Shown in pieces: positions 1 through 8,260 of a stretch of 64,000 nt of DNA (the first letter of the stretch is position 1; every line of letters begins with the position of its first letter). The stretch spans positions 1-64,000 of the forward strand of contig NZ_JAOVZV010000017.1 in the NCBI RefSeq assembly GCF_026460945.1, written 5' to 3'. The notes below the pieces were generated by a model. The model had not been told where the DNA came from, did not search any database, and was given only the letters and a program-made list of their open reading frames with translations. Source of the DNA: Chryseobacterium luquanense. Lineage in GTDB: Bacteria > Bacteroidota > Bacteroidia > Flavobacteriales > Weeksellaceae. Made by a program: the position numbers and the translations under genes.

Positions 1-345
1 GTTTTTTTTCAAACCTCATTCAGAAATGAATGAGGTTTTTTTATGTCTAATGATATCAACCAAAAAAGCAGATTTTTGAATTTATATTCATTTATATAAA
101 CACCATCTTCATAAATTTATTATTTTATTAAAAATCCAATTAACTTTTATTTTATGTTACCTATTGTTGCCAAACTTTAATAAACCTTATAGAGTACTAC
201 AATAATTAAAAATAATCTTAAATCGAAATGAATATAGCCATATAATGTTTCTTTATAAACTTTACTCAAATCTAAGATTAGATTGATAGCAAATTCAATA
301 GGAAAAATAGGGAATGGTTACTCATTAAAAACTTTATTTTAATTT
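1..345. other. AT-rich intergenic region without a gene
   Basis: Apart from the hairpin at 11-38, this stretch is very AT rich and has no credible reading frame or RNA gene. It lies downstream of the last gene of the fibre-like operon on the minus strand, and no clear minus-strand terminator is visible. A small near-palindrome at 269-284 (AATCTAAGATTAGATT) is the only other structure noticed. The left part is probably the 3' flank of a plus-strand gene lying outside the window. Confidence 0.6.
11..42 (+). terminator. Rho-independent terminator of an upstream plus-strand gene
   Basis: A perfect 12-bp stem (AAACCTCATTCA at 11-22 with its complement at 27-38) closes a GAAA tetraloop and is followed by a T run to 42. 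It most likely ends a plus-strand transcript from a gene to the left of the window. Confidence 0.8.
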
Positions 346-870
346 TCAAAGCGCACTTATCGTAAACACCATTCTACTGTTATAAGTTGCTGCAGGAATA
401 GTTACGGAAACTCCTGTTAGTTGCAATTGAATTGGAATATTTGAATAAGATGCTAATGCTAATACTGCTACAATTCTGAATAACTCTATATCTGTTGTGG
501 TTACTGTCTGATAAGCTGTTCCCCCAGTTATAGAACATAAAACGCAAACTGTGGTTCCATCACCAGTTCTTCTTGCATGTAAAATCAAATTAGAATTCCA
601 TGTTGGGTTAGATTCGTAGCGGACTGATACTTTTCCGCTGCTCAGTAATAAAGGAACGCTTGCTGACAATAGTATTTGATTAGTTACACTTTCATAAGTT
701 CCCGTATAATTTGTTCCTGCTTCTGTAATTGATGGTACTGCCACTGTCCAGTTGTTACCTCCTACCGTTAAAATTCTCTGTGCTTTTATCAAATGAATTG
801 ATATTATATAAAATAAAAATATCATCTTTATTAAAAGTATTCGATTAAAAAAAATATAAAATATTCGCAT
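346..870 (-). CDS. Small secreted protein, last gene of the fibre-like operon (possible tip or minor subunit)
   Basis: I do not recognise the family. The 174-aa product has a hydrophobic N-terminus that reads as a signal peptide; a second in-frame Met at residue 16 (start 825) would give a more compact signal ending near residue 31 (KAQ). The mature part is Ser/Thr/Val-rich and looks all-beta. Its last residues (ATYNSRMVFTIS) form an alternating hydrophobic strand, like the closing strand of chaperone-usher pilins. It has a Cys pair (CVLC), which the two other subunit-like proteins lack. It follows the gene at 881-1414 by 10 bp and is probably co-transcribed. A minor or tip subunit is inference from position and size; an unrelated secreted protein is possible. 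Confidence 0.55.
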   Translation of the reverse strand: MRIFYIFFNRILLIKMIFLFYIISIHLIKAQRILTVGGNNWTVAVPSITEAGTNYTGTYESVTNQILLSASVPLLLSSGKVSVRYESNPTWNSNLILHARRTGDGTTVCVLCSITGGTAYQTVTTTDIELFRIVAVLALASYSNIPIQLQLTGVSVTIPAATYNSRMVFTISAL

Positions 871-880
871 TGTATGAATT

Positions 881-1414
881 TTATTCTATAATGGTGTAAG
901 TAATTACAACAGGGGTATTTGTTCTCGCAGATAAATTCCCGTACGTATTTGCTGACATACTTATAGTTAGTCTATGCCCGTTATTTGCTCCATTACCGGT
1001 AAAAGCTCCACCAATTCCGCTGATTAAAGTTTGAGCTGTTGTATTCAATGTTATTTGCGAAGAAGGGGTTCCCAAAGTACCGCCTCCGATTCCAGAAGCT
1101 GATGCAGTTTGAATTTTTATATCAACTCCTGGTAAAATCTGATTGATTGATGCTGTGATTCTTCTCGTTAGTCCACCTTGAGTAATTGCGGATGTATAAT
1201 TAATCCATTTTGTTGTGTTTGAATTTGGCGCCACGACTGGTCTTCCAGCTTCAATAGGAGCCGTAAAATTCATGGTAATCGCTCCGGGTGGTTCAATATC
1301 CATCAAAGTAATTACAGGTAGAGTTATTCCTACTGTACGATTTCCTGTAGTTTGAGAAAACAGATTACAAGAAAAGATTAAACCTATAAAAAACGGTATT
1401 TTGTGATCACTCAT
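881..1414 (-). CDS. Pilin-like secreted subunit, paralogue of the gene at 5030-5599
   Basis: This 177-aa protein has an N-terminal signal peptide (cleavage near FSQ, about residue 21) and a mature beta-rich domain. It aligns over its whole length with the 189-aa product at 5030-5599. Shared blocks include DIEP, FTAP-EAG, PG-DI, GGGTLG, ISGIG and GANNGH, and both end in a strand of the type VTYTI. An alternating hydrophobic segment just after the signal (VGITLPVITLMDI) could act as a donor strand. The start overlaps the stop of the usher-like gene by 4 bp (ATGA), which implies translational coupling. Minor fibre subunit is inferred from operon context; no named family is claimed. Confidence 0.7.
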   Translation of the reverse strand: MSDHKIPFFIGLIFSCNLFSQTTGNRTVGITLPVITLMDIEPPGAITMNFTAPIEAGRPVVAPNSNTTKWINYTSAITQGGLTRRITASINQILPGVDIKIQTASASGIGGGTLGTPSSQITLNTTAQTLISGIGGAFTGNGANNGHRLTISMSANTYGNLSARTNTPVVITYTIIE

Positions 1415-4134
1415 TTTTGTTTTTTATTTTCGTTGTAGCTGACTTTGATTGTTTCCTGTTGATATTTTATTTCAGACGATTGTTTAATGACATTGATGAT
1501 TATATTTTTTGTTTCGTCAGATTTTAGATTAAATTCAAATTGATCAATCGGTATTTTATATTTTTTATCTAAACCATTTCTGTAGACTTTCACCTTCCAA
1601 TCTCCGGGGCGCAGATAAGTAAAATCGAAACTTTCTCCTATGATTGCCATTTTTCTAAACGTTTGATTTCCGTTTGTGGCTTCTATAATCAGGTTTTCTC
1701 TTTTCTTTTTTCCTTTTTGGGGAAGCTGAGCAAAACTCAATTTGTTTTCTTGTTCTGTATAGTAAATTTTCCCATCAATTTTAGCGGCGCTTGTTAATCC
1801 GAAGTTAAAGATGTTTTCTTTATCTGTTAAAAGTAAAGAAGCTGGAACATTTCGATCTGTAATATCGTTGATTTCGGTTGTCGATCGGTCAATTTCCAAG
1901 ATATAATCTCCGGGATTTACATTTTTAAAAATAAAATTTCCGTTTCTGTCGGTTATCGAAAGATGGTTTCCGAGAATCAATCGGATTCCGCTTATTTTTT
2001 TCACTCCTAAATTTTTGATACTTCCTGATAAAGTTGTGTATTCTGCAACTTTTTGAGTTGGAATATTCATTTTTAAAGTATAACGCAATGAAAAAACAAA
2101 GTCTTTATTTCCCAATTCTCCACGCTGTAAATTATATCTCGCAGAAACATCAAATTCATGTTTTTGAAAAATTTGTTGATGAAAAAGTAATTCAAAAAGA
2201 TTTCTATCTGTATAGTAATCTTCGGGCATATAATTATTCTGATAAAAAAGACTGAAATAGGTGTTGTCTGAAAATCGGCTTAAAACTCTTGCACCATAAT
2301 AAAACTGCTTTTGATTTTGCAATTGATAGCGAGATGTGAGTGCATAGCTTCCGTATAAATTAAATGATGTTTTAAATTTTACAAAACCAATATTTGCGGT
2401 ATAAAAACTAGAGTTTCCAGAAAATCCTGTTAAATAATTGTCAGTTTTTCCCAATTGTCCTTCAATATTTAATTGAAAAATTCCAATCTGATGATCTATT
2501 GACAGTTTAAAAAATCGTTCATTATAATCAAATTCTCTTGGCATTAATCGGTCTTCGTATCGTTGTGAACCATTGTACAACATCAAATTTCCATTTTTAG
2601 AATATTTATATTGAATTCCATATTGTAAAAATTTCCGGTAAGGTGCTGCCAGAAATAAAGTGTCTCTCTGAAAATTTTTTGCGTCGTGTACATAATTTGC
2701 AGTCAGATGAATTCGCTTTGACATTTGATATTGAAGGTTTCCGTTAAACGTACTTGTATTGTTAAAATATCCTGCATATTTCGGACTTGCTCTCATGTAC
2801 ATCGCATTTCCTTTCAGCTTCTCATAACTTGCAATTGTTTGAAGCATAAAAGCTGTTCCATCTGTTGTATTAGTTTTGCTGTAAGAGGTTTCTCCTGCAA
2901 TTTCAAGATTTTTATTTAGTTTAAATTTTCCTGCAAGATATGGCAGGTGTGCATTTGAATCTAATCTAAGATTGGTAAAACTGAAATTTGCATCTTCTGT
3001 TCTCGGAATTTTATATAAATATCCTGCAGTAATTTCTGATTCTTTGGCAATTTTCAGTTTAGAATAAACATTAAATGCGTCTTTAATATCTCTGAAAAAC
3101 CGTGGATGATTGTAAAAACCTCCAAAGCTTATTTTATTGAAATCAAAACGAATTTCTGCGCCGCGACCATATCTTGCATATTCTGTCAGAAACGAAGAAG
3201 AATAATTTTTGTCGCCGAGATGAATAAATAGATTTTCCCGTTTATAATTCACAAAATATTCTTCATATTGAGTAAAAGAATTAAATTCAACTGGATTTTT
3301 GCTCACTGCATGAAATTCCAAAAGGTTTTTATTTTCCTGATCTAAACTTCCTTTTCCATAAATTTCACCCTGAAAGCCATCATCATACTTCCCTCTGTTT
3401 TTCATTCCTATAAAAGAAACCGACGCCGAAACCGGAAATCTGTGGAAAATATCATCTTCAATAGGTTTTACCGAAATAATTTTCACATTTGAATATACCG
3501 TTTGATTTTCTTCTGGTCTGTCTTTAGAATAAACTGTAAGATTTAAATTTTGATATTCGTTTTTTCCTAAGTCTGATTGGGTATTTTTAGTAATGGTAAT
3601 TATTTTTCCTTCTCCAGGAGCTAACATTAAAGATGCTCCTTCATTTACCACTGCATTTTTACTTTCTAAAATTAAATCTTCAGCAATATTTCCATTGTTT
3701 TTTAAAAGAAAAGTTGATTTTATTTTTTCTCCGGCTTTTACAAATTCAGGAGATTCCAAAGCAGTCAATGACAATTTTCGGCTTCCTAAAACAAAAAAAT
3801 CTAAAGTTTGATTAAATTTTTCATTTGTCGATTTTTCAGTTCCGTATAAAATCACAGAATATTCTCCTTGAGGAGTTTCAGTTGCTATTTTTAATGGAAC
3901 TATATAGCTTTTACTTTCATCTGGCAAAACTTTCATTTCACCATCTTTTAAAATAGGGACAATTTGATTATTTGACGTTTCAACTCTCAGAATAAATATT
4001 TTAGTTTCAGAAGTTTTGTTTTCTATAGTAAAAGAAATAGAAGTAGATGTTCCCGGCTGTAAACTGTCTTTTTTCTGAGAAAAAGTGAGAACAGGGAAGA
4101 GTAGAGTAAAATATATTATCCATTTTTTAATCAT
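1411..4134 (-). CDS. Usher-like outer-membrane beta-barrel protein
   Basis: The 907-aa product starts with a signal peptide (about 1-20). Two Ig-like domains follow (roughly 20-110 and 115-220; phrases such as SISFTIENKTSETK and IKSTFLLKNNGNIAED are typical of NEW3/CARDB-like modules). Residues about 230-700 are a long run of amphipathic, Tyr/Phe-rich strands typical of a large barrel. A carboxypeptidase-regulatory-like beta sandwich (around 705-770, DRNGNFIFKNVNPGDY) and a second C-terminal beta domain close the protein. A large barrel plus C-terminal sandwich domains is the plan of fimbrial ushers, although sequence signatures of classical FimD/PapC are not seen. It overlaps the chaperone-like gene by 8 bp and the next subunit gene by 4 bp. 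A general surface-export or adhesin-anchoring barrel is the alternative. Confidence 0.65.
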   Translation of the reverse strand: MIKKWIIYFTLLFPVLTFSQKKDSLQPGTSTSISFTIENKTSETKIFILRVETSNNQIVPILKDGEMKVLPDESKSYIVPLKIATETPQGEYSVILYGTEKSTNEKFNQTLDFFVLGSRKLSLTALESPEFVKAGEKIKSTFLLKNNGNIAEDLILESKNAVVNEGASLMLAPGEGKIITITKNTQSDLGKNEYQNLNLTVYSKDRPEENQTVYSNVKIISVKPIEDDIFHRFPVSASVSFIGMKNRGKYDDGFQGEIYGKGSLDQENKNLLEFHAVSKNPVEFNSFTQYEEYFVNYKRENLFIHLGDKNYSSSFLTEYARYGRGAEIRFDFNKISFGGFYNHPRFFRDIKDAFNVYSKLKIAKESEITAGYLYKIPRTEDANFSFTNLRLDSNAHLPYLAGKFKLNKNLEIAGETSYSKTNTTDGTAFMLQTIASYEKLKGNAMYMRASPKYAGYFNNTSTFNGNLQYQMSKRIHLTANYVHDAKNFQRDTLFLAAPYRKFLQYGIQYKYSKNGNLMLYNGSQRYEDRLMPREFDYNERFFKLSIDHQIGIFQLNIEGQLGKTDNYLTGFSGNSSFYTANIGFVKFKTSFNLYGSYALTSRYQLQNQKQFYYGARVLSRFSDNTYFSLFYQNNYMPEDYYTDRNLFELLFHQQIFQKHEFDVSARYNLQRGELGNKDFVFSLRYTLKMNIPTQKVAEYTTLSGSIKNLGVKKISGIRLILGNHLSITDRNGNFIFKNVNPGDYILEIDRSTTEINDITDRNVPASLLLTDKENIFNFGLTSAAKIDGKIYYTEQENKLSFAQLPQKGKKKRENLIIEATNGNQTFRKMAIIGESFDFTYLRPGDWKVKVYRNGLDKKYKIPIDQFEFNLKSDETKNIIINVIKQSSEIKYQQETIKVSYNENKKQK

Positions 4135-4927
4135 TCTTTACTTCTAGTTCCACGTTGATTGCAAAAGCATTTTCTTCTTCATCGGTTGCAATTAGTACAG
4201 CATTGTACTTATCAGATGGCATTTTGCTGATATCAATAAGAAATGATTTTGAGGTTTGGGGCAGTAATCCCATTGTAAGACTTGAAAATGTTCCAAGCTT
4301 TTCACCGTTCTTTTTGTTGTAGATTTCTACTGTTGCAGTAGGTTTGCAGTATAAATTTCCTTTGTTGGCGATGGCAATTTTTAGTATTTGCTTTCCTTCT
4401 TCTTTTTCGATTTTTACACTTTCAAATTTCAAATCGGGTTTTGCTTTTTCAGAATCTACATCGGTAATAATCTGAATGGCATATCGAACAACTGAAGTGA
4501 TATTGATGCCTTGTTTTTCATTGCTGGGTTTAATATTTTCTACAGGTTCTACAATGACAACACTCCAGTAACTTCCAGAATCTGTAATTTGTTTCGGAAC
4601 AGTAATCTCGTAGAATATCTCTGTTTTTTCTTTCGCTTTTAAACTGATAAGATTTGTATTGAGTTTAATCCAGTTTGTATTGGTTTTTATATTCGTGTTC
4701 GGTGCGGTATAGTTAATGGATCCGTCAGCTTGATAGGTGAAATCCTGTAAAAATAGTTTTACGCTTTGAGGCTGATTACTTATATTTTCAATAGAAATTC
4801 TCCCTTTATAAACCTGCCCGTTTTCAACCTTATGGTTGTGTGAAAGACCGTTAAGGATAACAATATTTGCCTTCAAAAAGCAAACTGAAAATAATAGAGT
4901 AGTGAGAAAGAGAATACGCCTTATCAT
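4127..4927 (-). CDS. Periplasmic chaperone-like protein with two Ig-like domains
   Basis: I start at the Met at 4927 (MIRRILFL) because it begins a clean signal peptide; an in-frame ATG at 4963 would add 12 residues before it. The 266-aa product has two beta-sandwich domains. The first runs from about mature residue 1 to 125 and includes VYKGRISIENISNQPQSVKL, the central NWIKL and SYWSVVIVEP. The second, about 135-250, includes ILKIAIANKGNLYC and YNAVLIATDEEE. This two-domain plan and the strand patterns resemble PapD-like chaperones and the DUF916-type Ig proteins of Gram-positives. It lies between the main pilin-like gene and the usher-like gene, as chaperones do in fimbrial operons. Function is inferred from fold and context. 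Confidence 0.65.
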   Translation of the reverse strand: MIRRILFLTTLLFSVCFLKANIVILNGLSHNHKVENGQVYKGRISIENISNQPQSVKLFLQDFTYQADGSINYTAPNTNIKTNTNWIKLNTNLISLKAKEKTEIFYEITVPKQITDSGSYWSVVIVEPVENIKPSNEKQGINITSVVRYAIQIITDVDSEKAKPDLKFESVKIEKEEGKQILKIAIANKGNLYCKPTATVEIYNKKNGEKLGTFSSLTMGLLPQTSKSFLIDISKMPSDKYNAVLIATDEEENAFAINVELEVKND

Positions 4928-4973
4928 TTTTGATGTAAGTTTTAGTTTTAAAATAAAGACCATAGAAAACCAG

Positions 4974-5000
4974 GGAGAAACTTTATTAAAAAATTTCTCC
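4974..5000 (-). terminator. Weak hairpin between pilin-like and chaperone-like genes
   Basis: GGAGAAA at 4974-4980 pairs with TTTCTCC at 4994-5000 around a 13-nt loop, in the gap between the stop of the first subunit gene (5030) and the chaperone-like start (4927). It is not a strong terminator, but it could stabilise the 3' end of a pilin-only transcript or reduce read-through, giving excess subunit over chaperone and usher. Confidence 0.35.
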
Positions 5001-5029
5001 TTGATTAAAAGTTAAATTTCTGTCAGGTT

Positions 5030-5599
5030 TTAATTATCCGAAATTGTGTACGTTACCGTTGCAACGGCAGTGGTTGTCGCTTCAAGATCTGCATAGCTTG
5101 CAATTCCACCAACAGCCGCCAATGAATAGGTCAAATTATGGCCATTGTTTGCACCATCTCCTGTGTAAGCACTTCCGATTCCTGAGATAATCGTTTGATT
5201 TGCGGCACTCAAAGTTAATTGAGCTGCAGGATTTCCCAAAGTTCCTCCACCTGCTCCAGTTGCGCCAGCTGCAGTTACATTGATGTCAATCCCCGGAATC
5301 AAGGCATCCAATTGTACCGAAACAGTACGAGTAGCATCAGCTACAGATTTAATGGATGAATAATTCAGCCATAATGTGTTGTTAGTACCGGTTGGAGTTA
5401 CAGGGAGACCTGCTTCAGTTGGAGCTGTGAATCCTAAAGTAATATTTTTGTTAGCTGCGGGTTCTATATCCACTAGTGCAACTTCCGGTACGGTAATCGA
5501 AATTGTGTGATTGTCTGTGTTTGTGTCTTGTGCATTTAGATTTGCTGAGAAAGCAATCGTTGCAAAAGACATAGCTAAACTAAGTGTTGTTTTTCTCAT
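5030..5599 (-). CDS. Pilin-like secreted protein, likely major subunit of the fibre-like operon
   Basis: First gene of the operon. The 189-aa product has a signal peptide ending at about residue 23 (LNAQ). Next comes a short alternating hydrophobic segment (HTISITVPEVALVDIEP) and an Ala/Thr/Gly-rich beta domain with no Cys. It ends in a terminal beta strand (ATVTYTIS). It is a full-length homologue of the 177-aa protein at 881-1414. Its leading position, the absence of Cys, its composition and the hairpin behind it fit a highly expressed structural subunit. No clear TAnnTTTG box is seen upstream; a near match ends at 5637. The name of the family is unknown to me. Confidence 0.7.
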   Translation of the reverse strand: MRKTTLSLAMSFATIAFSANLNAQDTNTDNHTISITVPEVALVDIEPAANKNITLGFTAPTEAGLPVTPTGTNNTLWLNYSSIKSVADATRTVSVQLDALIPGIDINVTAAGATGAGGGTLGNPAAQLTLSAANQTIISGIGSAYTGDGANNGHNLTYSLAAVGGIASYADLEATTTAVATVTYTISDN

Positions 5600-5770
5600 A
5601 GTGTTGAAATTTGGTTTTGTGAAGTTAATAAAATTTCAAATAGATATGAAATAATTAGTGATAATTTTTATTGTTAGTTATTCATTTACAATATATTATT
5701 ATGCTTTAAAATAATATTTTGCATAGATATTGAAAACGTATGTGTGAATTTTATGACTAAAATCAATAAC

Positions 5771-5809
5771 AAAAAAGATCTTACATAGAAATTTATGTAA
5801 GATCTTTTT
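5771..5809 (-). terminator. Strong terminator behind the phospholipase C gene
   Basis: A perfect 16-bp stem (5772-5787 with 5794-5809) around the 6-nt loop GAAATT has A runs on the left and T runs on the right, so it can work in both directions. It lies 17 bp past the stop of the minus-strand phospholipase gene and insulates it from the fibre-like operon. Confidence 0.85.
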
Positions 5810-5825
5810 GATATTTTTTTCAAAA

Positions 5826-8171
5826 CTAAGCCCAGTGCGGATCGGTTACTGTAGGTTTTCCGGATTCTATCCTCCCGGCAAAATGCCAACTGTTATTTTC
5901 ATTTTTTATTTTAATATCATACCAACCTTTTGTTTTGTCGAGATTGAAAATTATTTTTTCGTCAGAAGAATCCAATGCAATTTCTCTTTTTTTTCTTTCA
6001 TAAAGATTTTCTAGACTTACGGTAAGATTTTCTTTGCCTAAACGGTTAAATTTTAATTCGATCTCATTTTTAGAAACATTATTACTTAGTGTTACCTCAA
6101 TGTCTGGTTTTTTATTTCCTTTAAATTTCCGCACAAATCCATTCGGTCCCATAATCTCATAGTTGTAATTTGCAGAAGAAATCTGATGAGACAATTTTTC
6201 GTTTGAATAAAGTGCGTAAGAGAAATAATAATCGGGCGTATTAAATTTATTTTTATCATAAATTATCAACGGAACCGCAGTGTCTTTGAGATTAGTCATC
6301 GTAATCTCATCATTTTCAAAGTTGACGTTATAGTCGTACGGTAATGGGTTTGATGGTTTCATGCCTCTTTCCTGAATTTCAAGTAATGTTTTGTTGAGAT
6401 TTTTTTCAGAATACCATTTGAGATTGGGTGTAGGTTTGTTTTTTGCTGAATTAATGGTCTTTGCGTAATCTTTTTGATGCAAATAATTCATTTTTGGAAT
6501 TTTGCTTTCCGATGTGTTGAAAGCAGACGTCAAATCACCGCAGATTGCTCTTCGCCAATCGCTGATGTTTTCGACAGTTACATCTTTGTTATATTTTTTC
6601 TGTATGAATTTTTCTAAAAATTGTAAAACCGAAGTATGATCTGAAACCTGAGAATTTACAAAACCACCTTTTGTCCAGGGCGAAGCGATAATCATCGGAA
6701 CACGGAATCCTAAACCGACTGTTCCTTCAATTCTTTCATTATCCAGCAGATCATGAGTCGACATATATTCCTGGTTTTTATTCACATATTCAGCTCCTTC
6801 TTTTCCGTTCATATCAACTGGTTGATTCGGATTTACGGGTGGCGCGAAGGGAATAACGTGATCGAAATAGCCGTCATTTTCATCATAATTAATAATGAAA
6901 ATTGTTTTCTTCCACGTTTCAGGATCTTTAGTTAAAATATTTAAAACCTCAGAAATATACCACGCTCCATACCAAGGCGAACTAGGATGATCGGAAAAAC
7001 GCTCCGGAGCAACCAGCCAGGAAACCAGAGGTAGCTTTTTTTCTTTTACATCTTTTCTAAATTGATGCAAAACATCTCCTTTCGGAACGATTAATCTTTC
7101 TCCGTTTTCATCAGTTCCTACTTCTAAATTCCAATAATCGGGATCATCAGAATTGATGGTGAAAGCTTTTTCATGAAGATTTTTTTCTTTTTGTGAAAGT
7201 TTTGCAAAATTGTCGGGATGATATTTAATTAAATCATCTTCCAGTTCTTTAATTAAATTTTCAAAACGTTCTTTTTGTTTGGGATTTTTTTCAATTTCAG
7301 ATTTTAAATAAAGAATCAGATTCGGGATATTTTTGTGATAACCTTTCGAAAATTTTACATTAAAATTCGAAAACCATTCAATCGGATTATCTGTGAAATT
7401 ACTCAGCCACGATTCTTCTTCACCGGACATTCCTTTTGGAAGACTGATTTCGTTCTGGTAAATTCGCCATGAAATATTTTGTTCTTCTAAAATTTCAGGA
7501 AAACTTTTCCATCTTGCCTGTCGGTTTTTATCATAATCGATATTATCATTAAAAACATTGGCTTTTACCTTTCCGTTTTGTTGCTCACGAATGGTTCCTG
7601 ACCAAAGAAATAACCGGTTTGGAGTAGTTCCCGTTAAAGACGAACAAAAATATTGGTCGAAAATGGTAAATGAATCTGCTAACTGATAATAAAAAGGTAA
7701 ATCTTCACGGTTATAATAGCCTAAAGTCAAAGGCATTTCTTTATAATCTTTATTTCCTGAGGCTTTTGCTTGAAGCCATTTGTCGTACTTCATTCCGTTC
7801 AGAGCATGTTGCTGATCCGACCAGGAATGCGGAAGCGAACTCATCCAGGTAGATTTTGTGTTTTTTAAATCTAATCTTCCCGGAGCTGCATATTTTCCTT
7901 CATTATTTTTCTGAAAAAATACCGATTGGCCATCTTCTTTTATAAAAGCAGTTTGATCTAGAAATCCGCGAACTCCTTTCAAAGCTCCGAAAGCATGGTC
8001 AAAAGACCTATTTTCCTGCATTAATATCACAACGTGTTCTGCATCATAAAATGTAGATCCAGCTGTTGCTTCAATCGTTAAAGCTTTTAAAATAACGGGA
8101 TGCAGCATACCTGATGTTCCCAAACCTGCCATTAAAATACCCGATTTTTCTAAAAATTCTCTTCTGTTCAT
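5826..8171 (-). CDS. Phosphocholine-specific phospholipase C, Tat-exported
   Basis: The 781-aa product is a bacterial PlcC/acid-phosphatase-family phospholipase C, which hydrolyses phosphatidylcholine or sphingomyelin head groups outside the cytoplasm. The N-terminus carries a twin-arginine signal (MNRREFLEKSG followed by a hydrophobic stretch). The family motif ENRSFDHAFG is at residues 53-62, and the middle holds further conserved metal-site segments (YDENDGYFDHV, SPWTKGGFVNS). The last about 200 residues form two copies of the C-terminal beta domain of this family (DUF756 type), ending in GRIESGKPTVTDP as in homologues. Length is normal. It lies downstream of susD but behind a hairpin, so it may be partly independent of the SusCD transcript. 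Whether it acts on host lipid or as a phosphate-scavenging enzyme cannot be told. Confidence 0.88.
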   Translation of the reverse strand: MNRREFLEKSGILMAGLGTSGMLHPVILKALTIEATAGSTFYDAEHVVILMQENRSFDHAFGALKGVRGFLDQTAFIKEDGQSVFFQKNNEGKYAAPGRLDLKNTKSTWMSSLPHSWSDQQHALNGMKYDKWLQAKASGNKDYKEMPLTLGYYNREDLPFYYQLADSFTIFDQYFCSSLTGTTPNRLFLWSGTIREQQNGKVKANVFNDNIDYDKNRQARWKSFPEILEEQNISWRIYQNEISLPKGMSGEEESWLSNFTDNPIEWFSNFNVKFSKGYHKNIPNLILYLKSEIEKNPKQKERFENLIKELEDDLIKYHPDNFAKLSQKEKNLHEKAFTINSDDPDYWNLEVGTDENGERLIVPKGDVLHQFRKDVKEKKLPLVSWLVAPERFSDHPSSPWYGAWYISEVLNILTKDPETWKKTIFIINYDENDGYFDHVIPFAPPVNPNQPVDMNGKEGAEYVNKNQEYMSTHDLLDNERIEGTVGLGFRVPMIIASPWTKGGFVNSQVSDHTSVLQFLEKFIQKKYNKDVTVENISDWRRAICGDLTSAFNTSESKIPKMNYLHQKDYAKTINSAKNKPTPNLKWYSEKNLNKTLLEIQERGMKPSNPLPYDYNVNFENDEITMTNLKDTAVPLIIYDKNKFNTPDYYFSYALYSNEKLSHQISSANYNYEIMGPNGFVRKFKGNKKPDIEVTLSNNVSKNEIELKFNRLGKENLTVSLENLYERKKREIALDSSDEKIIFNLDKTKGWYDIKIKNENNSWHFAGRIESGKPTVTDPHWA

Positions 8172-8191
8172 CTTGAAAAGTAGTCGTAAGA

Positions 8192-8230
8192 AAGAAACCG
8201 CAAGTTATGATGATAATCTTACGGTTTCTT
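8192..8230 (-). terminator. Terminator behind susD
   Basis: AAGAAACCG at 8192-8200 pairs with CGGTTTCTT at 8222-8230, and the stem continues inwards after one mismatch (AAG/CTT). It lies between the susD stop (8261) and the phospholipase start (8171), so it probably ends most SusCD transcripts, with read-through possible. Confidence 0.7.
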
Positions 8231-8260
8231 AAAATTAAATATTACAAAATTGTTAGCTTC

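Noticed and set aside
5686..5889. 67-codon minus-strand frame between the fibre operon and the phospholipase gene
   Set aside because: It crosses the strong terminator at 5771-5809 and overlaps the end of the phospholipase gene in another frame; not a credible gene.
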